34,246 bases of DNA. Origin: Candidatus Gastranaerophilales bacterium (GTDB lineage Bacteria > Cyanobacteriota > Vampirovibrionia > Gastranaerophilales > Gastranaerophilaceae). The notes under the pieces were generated by a model. The model had not been told where the DNA came from and made no database searches. It saw only the letters and a program-made list of their open reading frames with translations. This document shows positions 17,007 to 25,610 of this stretch, piece by piece. A program made the translations under genes and the position numbers. Positions within the stretch are counted from its first letter, which is position 1. The number at the start of each line of letters is the position of its first letter. The stretch is from positions 1-34,246 of the forward strand of contig CALUTH010000003.1 of assembly GCA_944323635.1 (NCBI GenBank), written 5' to 3'.

Positions 17007-17501
17007 TTATTTCTTAATACTTTCAAGAGAGAGAACATCTACCCACGGGTCACCAAGTGCAGATGAAAAGACTTTGCCTACGATTTTAACACTGTCTTTT
17101 GATTTAAGTTCTATAAACTTTTGAGCGTCTTCCCTCTTCATAAATAATTTTAATTCTGATAATGGAATCTCATATTCTGTATCATCTCTAAATACCATAA
17201 GTCCTATATAATCTTCTGTTTTCCTTAATGCCGGAGGATAATCGAGTCCAACGGTAGAAAATTTATCGAATTTTGCAGTCATAACAACCGTCTTATTAAG
17301 AAACGAATTCGGATTTGCAACAAGCGCAAGCGGCGTTACCTGCATAGCATTCGCAGGAACAACAACGGCAGGCGCCGTTTTAGTCTGAACTTCCGCAGCC
17401 GGTTTTGTTTCCAGAACGGCAGGTGCCGAAAATGCAGGTGCTTGAACTGCTATCCCTAAAATCAATAATAACAGTATAATATATTTATTAGTTCTCTTCA
17501 T
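17007..17501 (-). CDS. Exported protein, possible OB-fold domain
   Basis: The 164-aa product starts with a signal peptide (1-26, MKRTNKYIILLLLILGIAV, then AFSAPA). An Ala/Pro/Val-rich linker (27-50) and a compact, probably beta-rich domain (about 55-160) follow. That domain has the spacing of a small OB-fold (strands around VVMTAKFDKF, YIGLMVFRD and SVKIVGKVF). I do not recognise a named family and assign no function. The ATG at 17501 has AGGAG upstream, while a start at 17534 would put 11 residues before the signal peptide. It is first in a minus-strand unit with GH57 (11-base gap) and ompH. It is divergent from uppS. Confidence 0.78.
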   Translation of the reverse strand: MKRTNKYIILLLLILGIAVQAPAFSAPAVLETKPAAEVQTKTAPAVVVPANAMQVTPLALVANPNSFLNKTVVMTAKFDKFSTVGLDYPPALRKTEDYIGLMVFRDDTEYEIPLSELKLFMKREDAQKFIELKSKDSVKIVGKVFSSALGDPWVDVLSLESIKK

Positions 17502-17602
17502 ATTTAACTCCTCTATACAAACACATTGTAGCATAAATTTTTTTATTTGTAATGTACAACTTATTAAATAAAAATATATGTTTGTAGTAATATATAATTA
17601 TT

Positions 17603-18349
17603 ATGGTTTTACTGGAAAATAAACAAGAGATAGCAAAGGAAATAGTAAAAAAAACAGGTTTTAAGCACGCGGCAATAATTATGGACGGAAACAGACGCTG
17701 GGCGAAGAATAAACATCTGCCGTCCGCCGTGGGGCATAAAGAGGGTGTAAGCGCACTTAAACGTACAATCAGAGCGGCTGATGATCTCGGGATAGAGTAT
17801 GTTACAGTATATGCGTTTTCTACAGAAAATTGGAACCGTTCGCCCGAAGAAGTTAATTTTTTGATGGATTTACTTGCTAATACACTGAAAAATGAGCTTG
17901 ATGAAATGCACAAAAATGGTGTAGTAATCCGTTTTATCGGAGACACAGCAGCATTGAGCAAAAATTTAAAGAAAGTAGTAGACAACTCCGTTGAAAAAAC
18001 TAAAAATAACCACGGAGTAAAACTGCAAATCGCTTTCAATTACGGCGCAAGAGCAGAAATTCTGCATGCGTTTAAAAACATTGCTGCAAAAATTGAAGCC
18101 GGAGAAATCACGGCTGATAACCTGACGGAAGCTGATATTTCCGCAGCTCTATACACGGCGGGCATCCCTGACCCTGATTTATTAATCAGAACAGGGGGAG
18201 AAATGAGAGTTTCAAATTATCTATTATGGCAAATTGCATACACTGAGTTTTATATAACCGAAAAATACTGGCCGGAGTTTGATAAAGATGCGCTTTGCGA
18301 TGCTATTATTGAATTTGGCACAAGAAACAGGCGCTGGGGCGGGGGATAA
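17603..18349 (+). CDS. uppS: Isoprenyl transferase (undecaprenyl diphosphate synthase)
   Basis: The 248-aa product makes the C55 lipid carrier precursor for peptidoglycan and other envelope glycans by cis-condensing isopentenyl diphosphate. Visible motifs are AIIMDGNRRWAK with catalytic Asp28 (24-35), TVYAFSTENWNR (68-79), FNYGARAEI (145-153) and LLIRTGGEMRVSNYLLWQ (193-210). Length is normal. The protein ends with RRWGGG. No ribosome binding site precedes the ATG; AT-rich TATATAAT lies directly upstream, so a very short or absent leader is possible. rdgB follows 35 bases later on the same strand. Confidence 0.95.
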   Translation: MVLLENKQEIAKEIVKKTGFKHAAIIMDGNRRWAKNKHLPSAVGHKEGVSALKRTIRAADDLGIEYVTVYAFSTENWNRSPEEVNFLMDLLANTLKNELDEMHKNGVVIRFIGDTAALSKNLKKVVDNSVEKTKNNHGVKLQIAFNYGARAEILHAFKNIAAKIEAGEITADNLTEADISAALYTAGIPDPDLLIRTGGEMRVSNYLLWQIAYTEFYITEKYWPEFDKDALCDAIIEFGTRNRRWGGG

Positions 18350-18384
18350 TCGCACTAATAAACCGGCAGGAGCAGTAAAAGAGT

Positions 18385-18951
18385 ATGGAAATCGTCTTTG
18401 CAACAAATAATATAAATAAATTAAAGGAAGTTAATGAAATAGCTAAAGTCAGCGGAGTAAAGTTTATACGGCCGCCCGAGGGATTTAATCCTGACGAAAC
18501 GGGGAGCACATTTGCAGAAAATTCTTACATTAAAGCCGCCGATGCAGCAAAATTGTCAGGCAAGACAGCACTTGCGGATGATTCCGGCTTGTGCGTGGAT
18601 GCGTTAAACGGAGCTCCGGGGTTGTACTCAGCAAGATACGCTGAGACACAGGAATTAAGGATACAAAGGCTGCTCAGGGAATTGGCGGACAAACCTAACA
18701 GAAATGCACAATTTGTCTGCTGTATGACTTTAGTTACTCCAGACGGGCAAATTCTTAACCAAACAACAGGCTATTGTAAAGGGCATATTACAGACAGCCC
18801 GCGCGGAGTAAACGGCTTCGGATACGATCCTGTATTTATCCCCAATGATTACAATATAACCATTGCAGAAATGGATGAACAAACTAAAAACCAAATATCA
18901 CACAGGGGGAACGCCCTGCGGCAGATGCTTACGTATTTATCTAACCTTTAA
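18385..18951 (+). CDS. rdgB: XTP/dITP diphosphatase (non-canonical purine NTP pyrophosphatase)
   Basis: RdgB/HAM1 hydrolyses dITP, XTP and ITP to monophosphates, keeping deaminated purines out of nucleic acids. The 188-aa sequence shows the N-terminal FATNNINKLKE (5-15), the active-site ALADDSGLCVDALNGAPG (66-83), GFGYDPVF (about 145-152) and the C-terminal SHRGNALRQM. It follows uppS by 35 bases and is probably co-transcribed. A GGAG lies about 15 bases before the ATG. Its last 11 bases overlap the end of a convergent small gene. Confidence 0.95.
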   Translation: MEIVFATNNINKLKEVNEIAKVSGVKFIRPPEGFNPDETGSTFAENSYIKAADAAKLSGKTALADDSGLCVDALNGAPGLYSARYAETQELRIQRLLRELADKPNRNAQFVCCMTLVTPDGQILNQTTGYCKGHITDSPRGVNGFGYDPVFIPNDYNITIAEMDEQTKNQISHRGNALRQMLTYLSNL

Positions 18952-19183
18952 AATAGTCACAAATTCTTTTTTCACCAAAAGGTAAAGCAGATTTGATTTT
19001 ATCGGCAATTTTAGACACAGCAGGCTGCATAAGCCTTTTAAGTTCGTCTTTCAGAATTGCTTTTTCGAGAATAGCTTTATTATACAATTCTGCGCACACA
19101 GGCGACAGTTCAGCAGCATCCCGCAATTTCTCAATTTGATGTTCTTTTTCTAAAATTTTTTGTTCTAAATAAGATTTATTCAC
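18941..19183 (-). CDS. Small charged coiled-coil protein (80 aa)
   Basis: The 80-aa ORF starts at GTG with GAGGT six bases upstream. It encodes an amphipathic charged helix (1-30, KSYLEQKILEKEHQIEKLRD), a Cys/Ala-rich middle and a second helix ending in a basic tail. I do not recognise the family. Its 3' end overlaps rdgB by 11 bases in convergent orientation, so transcripts of the two can pair at their ends. The good ribosome binding site and helix periodicity favour a real gene, though short length keeps confidence moderate. Confidence 0.6.
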   Translation of the reverse strand: MNKSYLEQKILEKEHQIEKLRDAAELSPVCAELYNKAILEKAILKDELKRLMQPAVSKIADKIKSALPFGEKRICDYFKG

Positions 19184-19434
19184 GTCATTACCTCATAAAA
19201 AGTATAACAAACTATATATAAAAAATAATCACTCTTTTAGTCGATTATTTATAGAGGGAGATATAAGTATATACTTTATATAGACTATATTAAGTTTTGT
19301 TAACGAGGCTAGACGCTTATAAAATAAATGGTTTTAGGGACTTTATAAATATTTTTTTTGTAAAAATAGCAATTTTGAAAAAGGAAAATACTTTATTAAT
19401 ATAACACAGGATATAAAAATAAGGGGATGTTATT

Positions 19435-21777
19435 ATGACAGGAGAAGTACAAAACAACACAAATCCAATTGTACAAGCAAGATTTATCAGAAAATCTGAC
19501 GCAAAGGAGTTGGACAAAATCAGAGAAGATTATGTATCTTTAATGGACGAAGCAAGAGCACTGGAAGCAAAAGGCAAATCAGAAAAGGCTGAAAAGAAAA
19601 GAAACCTTGCTGAAGGCGCTATGTTAGTATATGAACAAAAAGCAAAAGAATTAGGCTTGAGTGTAACAACCGTACAAGAAGCCGCAGCAGCAGTTGATGC
19701 TTACAACGGCGAACCTCTTGTTACTCCGGGAACCAAATTAACAAAAGCGGAGAAAAAAGAAGTTGAAGCACTTGAAAAAGAAATTAAAAAATATCAAAAG
19801 AAATTAGGTAAATTCTCAAAAGAAGAAATACATCGTGCAAATAGTACTACTACTGCATCAGAATTGACAAAAGACCAAAAAGAAATTCTTTACTATCAAC
19901 AAGAATTAGGCAAAGTTCAGGCACAATATGCTGAAACCTGTGACAGATTGGGTATCCCTTCTGCTGCAGACATTATTAAAAGAGTATATTCAATAGAAGA
20001 TCCTACCAAAGCATCCAAAATAAGAGACATCGTTAAAAAAGAACTCAAAGATGCAAATATGTACTTCGGATTAACAAAAGATGCTCTTAAAGCCGATGAA
20101 ATGGATAATGTTCTTGATGCACTTGCTATCAGAAACGAAGTTCGTTCTAACATTGAAAAAGGATATGTTGGAACCAAGAAAAAACTTGTTGAAAGATACA
20201 AAAATGAAGACGCCGCTGAGGTAGCAGCAGAATATGCACAAGCAGCAGGCGGTGACTTAACCTTCAACAGAAGAAGCAACGAAAGAGAAATTACTCAACG
20301 TTCACAAAACGTAGAATACTTTAACGAACCGTTTATAGAAGCCAATAAAGGTAATGGATTAACCGAATTCAACACCATCACTCTTGACGGCAAAGAAATC
20401 AACACTTCTGATATTACAAGAATTACAACTCTTGCCGGCGGAGTATTAACAAGCAATGACGGATTTGAAGGAGTAAAACTCGGCGACATTCGAACTATCG
20501 AAACAAAAGATGGACAATACAGTTTCCAACCCATTTATAAAGAAAAAGGTGATGAAAATTATTTAAAAAGAAGAGATACTAAACGTCTTGGTAAAGATAT
20601 GGGCTATAAATATGACAAAATCAAATGGGGTAAGGCAATTGCTGATACAGTACTTGGCACTATACCGGCAGGAGTAACTGCAGCTTTATTACCTTTCAAA
20701 GTAGCATTTAATGACAATTTAAGAGTCAGTATTAATGTAGAGAATGGCTCTATAACATCAGATGCGCTGAATCAACTATACCAAGAATTCTTGCAAAAAG
20801 CTCAAGAACAAGGTGCAGATGTTAATCTTAAAGAACTCGGTGAAATCACTTCCCTTGAACTTATTAAAGAAACTCACTTTGAGAAGACACACTACTGTGT
20901 AGCACCGGCAATAGCAAATGCAGCTGCAGTATTTATCGGCAGTATGTTGGAACAAGTTTACAGGAAAGAAGAAATTGTACCGGAAAAAGCTTACAACGCA
21001 GCAAGAGAGAAATTAACTCTTGAAATGAAGCATAACGTATCCGGCGGTGACGGCTACATCCTTAACCAAAAAGAATTAGACAAAGCAATGTTTGATGTTA
21101 TCGCACTTGCTAAAGAAGTTATTGATACACCAGTAAATACAACAGGTGAACCGGCTCAAGAATCACAACCGGCACAACCTGCTAAACCAACGACAAATCA
21201 AACACCAACAAGATTTGCAACAATTACAACAACAGATGTTGCCCCGCAGGTTAAAGAAGCTGAAGATTGTTTATACAACAACAAACCTGGTGAACACTGG
21301 GATGGTATCATAAGACTCGGCTATGTTGATGCAAATGGCAATGCAATCACAAACGAAAAAGATATTGCAGAACTCAGAAACTTAACAAAACGTACAATCA
21401 ACGGTTTTGCTGCATCAAGTGCAGATATGCCTAAAGGTGTTAAACTCAGAAAGACATACACCTGCAAGAGCGGTAACACTTACACCTGGAACTTCTGTGG
21501 CGAAGAACCGGAAGCAAAACTCCGTAACAAATACACTTCTAAAGAAGCAGCAAAAGATGCAAACGGAAACCCGATAGCATCAAGAAGAATTGCCCCGAAA
21601 GTTGGCATGGAGTCTACGCAATCAACAATGACTCCTGGCAGATACAGCTGGAGCTGGAGTGATAACAATAACAGATACGAATTCGGCGGTATGAGTTTTG
21701 ATAATCCGGCTGATAGAGATGCATCAATGGAAGCAGAAAGAGAAGCATTAATAAAAGGTGGTTATATTGTTAAATAA
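19435..21777 (+). CDS. Large uncharacterised coiled-coil protein (780 aa)
   Basis: I do not recognise the family. There is no signal peptide. Residues 20-75 and 100-170 are charged coiled-coil helices. A mixed domain spans 270-400. One hydrophobic stretch (403-425, ADTVLGTIPAGVTAALLPF) could be a membrane helix or a buried core, and a second lies at 490-505. A Pro/Gln/Thr-rich linker (570-595) leads to a C-terminal domain (600-780) with two DANGN turns, Cys residues at 612, 677 and 688 and Trp/Tyr-rich SWSWSDNNNRYEFGG. A candidate promoter has TTGAAA at 19375-19380 and an AT-rich -10 around 19398-19404; GGGG precedes the ATG. Codon choice looks optimised. It is convergent with the 1215-aa gene and shares a strong terminator. 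Confidence 0.78.
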   Translation: MTGEVQNNTNPIVQARFIRKSDAKELDKIREDYVSLMDEARALEAKGKSEKAEKKRNLAEGAMLVYEQKAKELGLSVTTVQEAAAAVDAYNGEPLVTPGTKLTKAEKKEVEALEKEIKKYQKKLGKFSKEEIHRANSTTTASELTKDQKEILYYQQELGKVQAQYAETCDRLGIPSAADIIKRVYSIEDPTKASKIRDIVKKELKDANMYFGLTKDALKADEMDNVLDALAIRNEVRSNIEKGYVGTKKKLVERYKNEDAAEVAAEYAQAAGGDLTFNRRSNEREITQRSQNVEYFNEPFIEANKGNGLTEFNTITLDGKEINTSDITRITTLAGGVLTSNDGFEGVKLGDIRTIETKDGQYSFQPIYKEKGDENYLKRRDTKRLGKDMGYKYDKIKWGKAIADTVLGTIPAGVTAALLPFKVAFNDNLRVSINVENGSITSDALNQLYQEFLQKAQEQGADVNLKELGEITSLELIKETHFEKTHYCVAPAIANAAAVFIGSMLEQVYRKEEIVPEKAYNAAREKLTLEMKHNVSGGDGYILNQKELDKAMFDVIALAKEVIDTPVNTTGEPAQESQPAQPAKPTTNQTPTRFATITTTDVAPQVKEAEDCLYNNKPGEHWDGIIRLGYVDANGNAITNEKDIAELRNLTKRTINGFAASSADMPKGVKLRKTYTCKSGNTYTWNFCGEEPEAKLRNKYTSKEAAKDANGNPIASRRIAPKVGMESTQSTMTPGRYSWSWSDNNNRYEFGGMSFDNPADRDASMEAEREALIKGGYIVK

Positions 21778-21800
21778 ATAATTTCTCTTGTTAAAAAGAA

Positions 21801-21832
21801 AAAATCCCATTCAGAAAACTGAATGGGATTTT
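21801..21832. terminator. Strong bidirectional terminator between two large convergent genes
   Basis: AAAATCCCATTCAG (21801-21814) pairs perfectly with CTGAATGGGATTTT (21819-21832), giving a 14-bp stem with an AAAA loop. The A/T-flanked stem gives a T-run on each strand, so it can stop both the 780-aa and the 1215-aa transcripts. Confidence 0.92.
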
Positions 21833-21857
21833 ATTATGTTTAGGTATTGTAACTCAA

Positions 21858-24800
21858 TTATGCATCTGTACCGGATCCGCCTTGTGCTTGTATAGCTTCA
21901 AGAAGATCTTTCATCAGCACATTTAATTGCTGCATTTGGTCATTAACCTCGCCTGTAGTAGCATTACCGGCTCTTACAATTTCTTGTAAAGACTCAAGCA
22001 TTGCTTCAATGTCGTCAGTATTAATAACTATGTCCTGATTACCCATACCTTGCATTTGTTCAACGATAGTTGCAGTATTATTAATCAAAGTTTGGATAAG
22101 GTTATTTGTTGTCGTCAAATCAGAACTATTACCGCGAATAGCATTTATGATATCCTGAGTATTTTGAGTATTAACATCATTGATGTCAATACCTAAATCA
22201 TCTAACATTGCCTGCAATGTTGTTCCTGCATCAGCAAGAACTTGTTCAAGATCTTCACGGGTTAAACCGTTTGATTGATTAGCTACAAGATTATCAAGTC
22301 TTTCGATAATATCATCATACTTGTCATTTGCCGTTTGCAGATAGTTATTATTAGTATTCATTGATGTATTTAAATCACCAAGTAATGAACCCGCATTCTG
22401 TAAATCACTATAGATATTAGAAAGATTATCTAATATATCAGCACTGTTTGTTCTGTACAGTGATAAGAATGTACTAAACTCATCAGCCATACTAACAACT
22501 TCACCATACATATCTACTACGGTTTGATAAAGTTGATCTAATTTATCGTTTGCCTGTTGTAATTGATCATTGATATTTGCATTACCAGCATTATATGCAT
22601 CAATAAGTTGTTGCAATAAAACTTGTAATTCTGTATTATCCGGAATTGTCGGAGCTATTGCTGACAATTGGTTAATAATTGTTTGGATTAAATTGTTTGT
22701 TGTTGTTAAATCAATTGCGCTGGCTCTTATAGCAGCAATTAATTCGCTTACTTTAGCGTCAGCGTAATCTTGCACTTCTAAACCTAATGCCGTAAGCATA
22801 TTTTGAAGAGCTTCAAGGTTGGATGAACTTTGATTTGCAAGGAGTTCCTGCAGCTCTTCGTAAGTCAAGTCATCACCTTGATTTTGAATAATTTGTTCAA
22901 GACTGTTAGCAATATTATCTGCAGATGTTTGTAAATTATCAAGTTTTGATAACATTTGATCACCATTTGTCTTAATATCGTTTACAGTTCCTGCAATATC
23001 ACCTACCTGATTTTTAATATCTTCTAACGCTTGATAGAACATATCAGAATTAGTCTTATAATCATTGTAGAATGAATTAAAGCTGTCTAATCCTTCTTGA
23101 ACTTTGGCAAGAATATCTTTCAATGTTCCGTCAATACTTGCAAGGTAATCTTTAATTTCATCAAGTTTTACATTGATTTCTTCTTGCGAAGTATTACCCT
23201 GATCAATCATTGCATTTAATTCTTCAACAAGACTTAATAATCTATCCATTTGAGAATTGCTCAATGAAGTATTTAAGTCAATTGATGAAAGAAGATTAAT
23301 GATTGTATCCATTGTTTCTTCATTACCTTCCAAAGCACCCATTATTGATTGGAGCGCCTCAATGATTTGAGCAGTAGCATTATTTGTATTATCATTGATA
23401 GTTATACCAAGATTTTCAATCATTTCTTGAAGTTTTGCAGCCATTTCAGCATCAAGTCTTTCAAGTTCTGCGATTAACTCGGAGAAGTTCAAATCTCCTA
23501 ACTGATCATTTGCCTGTTGTAAAAGTTCAATAATTTGATTTGCTTGTTGTACTAATGCATCAGTATTTTCTTTATTTGCATTTTGTACACTAATCATTTC
23601 TTGTAAGTATGTATTTTGTTGTTCAGCATTTTGTATAAGCTGTTCAAAATAACTTGCATATTGAGATTGAGCTTGATCATTTTGTTCAATTATCACATTA
23701 ATCTTATCTAATGCTTCTGATAATTTTCCGCTTATTTCTGTTAGCGTTGAATCTATATTTGCAAGCAAGTCTTTAATTTCATCAAGTTTTGCACTGATTT
23801 CAATTTGAGTAGTATTGTCATCACCTGCAAGTTGTTTTAATTCATTTACAAGAGAAATCAATTCTGACATTTGACTTGCATTTAATGCAGTATTAATATC
23901 AATATTATTCAGTTTTTCAAGGATTTCAGTCATTGAAGTTTGACTATCGCTTATTGCACCTCTTAATGCTTCAAGCTGTTCAATAATCGCAGCAACAGCA
24001 TCATCGGTACTATTATCAATTACAAGACCGAGATTTTCAGCCGCATCTTTAATTGTTTGAACAACTTCTGCATTATTAGCATTTAATACTTCATAAAGTT
24101 CATCTAAGCTGATTTCACCAACATTTTCTTTAATATTATTAAGTACATTGATTGCTTCTTCAGCTCTTATATCTAACTTAGCAAGTAATTGAGCCTGTGC
24201 TTCATTAGACTGTACTAACTTTTCAAGATATTTGTTTTGTTGGTTAGCATTTTCCAATAATAATGCAAAGTTATCAGCATTAGCCTGGTTACCAGCCTTA
24301 ATATTATTGTTAATATCTTGTACTTCTGCAAAGATGTCATTCAATTGAGAACTCATACCTTGTAATGTTTCATTAATAGATCCAAGTAATTCAGCAATTT
24401 GAGCCAATGCCTCAGATACTGTCAACTTACCATCCTCTAATGATACATATATTTGATGTATTTCTTCTAATTGCAGTTTATCTAATGTATTACCTTCTAT
24501 CAATGCATTATACATGAGTTCCATCATTTTTTCAGAAGTTATTTGACCTTCTTTATACTGATCTAAGAACTCTTGTAAAATCTCTTTTACTTCGCCTGTT
24601 TGTGAACCTATTGTTGATTCCATAGATTCAACAATAACTTTAATATCATTAATTGCATTAATGATTTGTTCATTTCTTTCATTTGCAGACAATTCACTAT
24701 TTTCATAAATTTCTGTAATTGTATTGAGAAGTTCATCATTGTTCACATCAAGAATGGAACCTAATCCATCAATACTATCAATAATTGCGGTATTTCCTTC

Positions 24801-25505
24801 TTGAATATCTGCCCAAATAAGTTCAAGAACCGCAATTACAGACTCATTGCCATTTTCAATTGCTGCTTGTATATTTTCCATATAAGAAATAATGCCGTCA
24901 CCATACTGACTGATTAAAGCATTATTTTCTTCCAGCGCAGCAAGAATATCGTTCATTAAATCAAGCCCTTGTTGAGCAATAGCAAGGCTTTCTTCTGTAT
25001 TTGTATCAATACTTGCAAGAAGCTCTCTGTATATTTCCATCATTGCATTAACAGTATCATAATAAACTTTATCCTGATCATTGCCGGCTTGAACTAACTG
25101 AGTTAAATAATCAATTGCATTTAAAATTTGACCCTGAAACTCTGTATTCTGTTCCATGTATTGCTTCCAGAGCTCGATCATTTGTTTTAAAAGTTCCTCT
25201 GATTCAGATTTTTCAGTAACATTTAAAGTCCAGTTTTCAGTAATTTCTGTTTTTTCACAGCTGGTAAGTGCTGCAGCACCCGGCACTAATAAAATAGCCG
25301 CAGGCGCCATTTTCGGCAGTGTTTTAACAACTTTCAAACTTGCTTGTGCATAATTACCCAATCCTTTTAAACCATTGAGACCTGTAAATGCAGGTTCCTG
25401 GGGTAATTCTTTTTTCTCAGCTTCAGGCTGAGGATTTTCCTGGTAATTAAGAATGTTCTTATTGAACAACTTTTTCAAACCAAGAGTTTGATTCGTAATG
25501 TCCAT
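21858..25505 (-). CDS. Giant repetitive helical protein with displaced lipobox (1215 aa)
   Basis: I do not recognise a named family. After a 67-residue polar leader containing EPAFTGLNG (37-45) comes a hydrophobic segment (68-82) ending in LTSC, which fits a lipoprotein signal with Cys83. The rest is almost wholly helical and rich in Asn, Gln, Glu, Leu and Ile. From about 463 there is a repeat of roughly 205 residues: 463-668, 669-875, 877-1078 and a partial 1079-1215. Repeats share a start like LTxEELxELL, a (N/A)LGL-type turn, a TTTNNLIQTxIN or SQMxxLxSLV block and a LDEIKDxLAxID block. Such proteins often form long fibres or tethers. The ATG has AAGGAG upstream. It lies downstream of ctpA on the same strand. 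Surface attachment is inference. Confidence 0.82.
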   Translation of the reverse strand: MDITNQTLGLKKLFNKNILNYQENPQPEAEKKELPQEPAFTGLNGLKGLGNYAQASLKVVKTLPKMAPAAILLVPGAAALTSCEKTEITENWTLNVTEKSESEELLKQMIELWKQYMEQNTEFQGQILNAIDYLTQLVQAGNDQDKVYYDTVNAMMEIYRELLASIDTNTEESLAIAQQGLDLMNDILAALEENNALISQYGDGIISYMENIQAAIENGNESVIAVLELIWADIQEGNTAIIDSIDGLGSILDVNNDELLNTITEIYENSELSANERNEQIINAINDIKVIVESMESTIGSQTGEVKEILQEFLDQYKEGQITSEKMMELMYNALIEGNTLDKLQLEEIHQIYVSLEDGKLTVSEALAQIAELLGSINETLQGMSSQLNDIFAEVQDINNNIKAGNQANADNFALLLENANQQNKYLEKLVQSNEAQAQLLAKLDIRAEEAINVLNNIKENVGEISLDELYEVLNANNAEVVQTIKDAAENLGLVIDNSTDDAVAAIIEQLEALRGAISDSQTSMTEILEKLNNIDINTALNASQMSELISLVNELKQLAGDDNTTQIEISAKLDEIKDLLANIDSTLTEISGKLSEALDKINVIIEQNDQAQSQYASYFEQLIQNAEQQNTYLQEMISVQNANKENTDALVQQANQIIELLQQANDQLGDLNFSELIAELERLDAEMAAKLQEMIENLGITINDNTNNATAQIIEALQSIMGALEGNEETMDTIINLLSSIDLNTSLSNSQMDRLLSLVEELNAMIDQGNTSQEEINVKLDEIKDYLASIDGTLKDILAKVQEGLDSFNSFYNDYKTNSDMFYQALEDIKNQVGDIAGTVNDIKTNGDQMLSKLDNLQTSADNIANSLEQIIQNQGDDLTYEELQELLANQSSSNLEALQNMLTALGLEVQDYADAKVSELIAAIRASAIDLTTTNNLIQTIINQLSAIAPTIPDNTELQVLLQQLIDAYNAGNANINDQLQQANDKLDQLYQTVVDMYGEVVSMADEFSTFLSLYRTNSADILDNLSNIYSDLQNAGSLLGDLNTSMNTNNNYLQTANDKYDDIIERLDNLVANQSNGLTREDLEQVLADAGTTLQAMLDDLGIDINDVNTQNTQDIINAIRGNSSDLTTTNNLIQTLINNTATIVEQMQGMGNQDIVINTDDIEAMLESLQEIVRAGNATTGEVNDQMQQLNVLMKDLLEAIQAQGGSGTDA

Positions 25506-25610
25506 ATCTTATTTACTCCTTTCAAGTAATTATTATTTTTCTGGTTACTATCGCTTGAACAAAGGAGAAGATTTTTTTTTGCTATTATTTGACAAAAAAT
25601 TTACAAATTG

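Noticed and set aside
17488-18039. 183-aa minus-strand open frame opposite uppS
   Set aside because: It is antisense to conserved uppS motifs and Ser/Phe-rich as expected for a shadow frame.
25540-25575. Weak sigma-28-like element (A-run, about 15-16 bases, AGCGATAG) upstream of the 1215-aa gene on the minus strand
   Set aside because: The -35 is only an A-run and the -10 matches in five central bases; too weak next to the perfect site at 27358.
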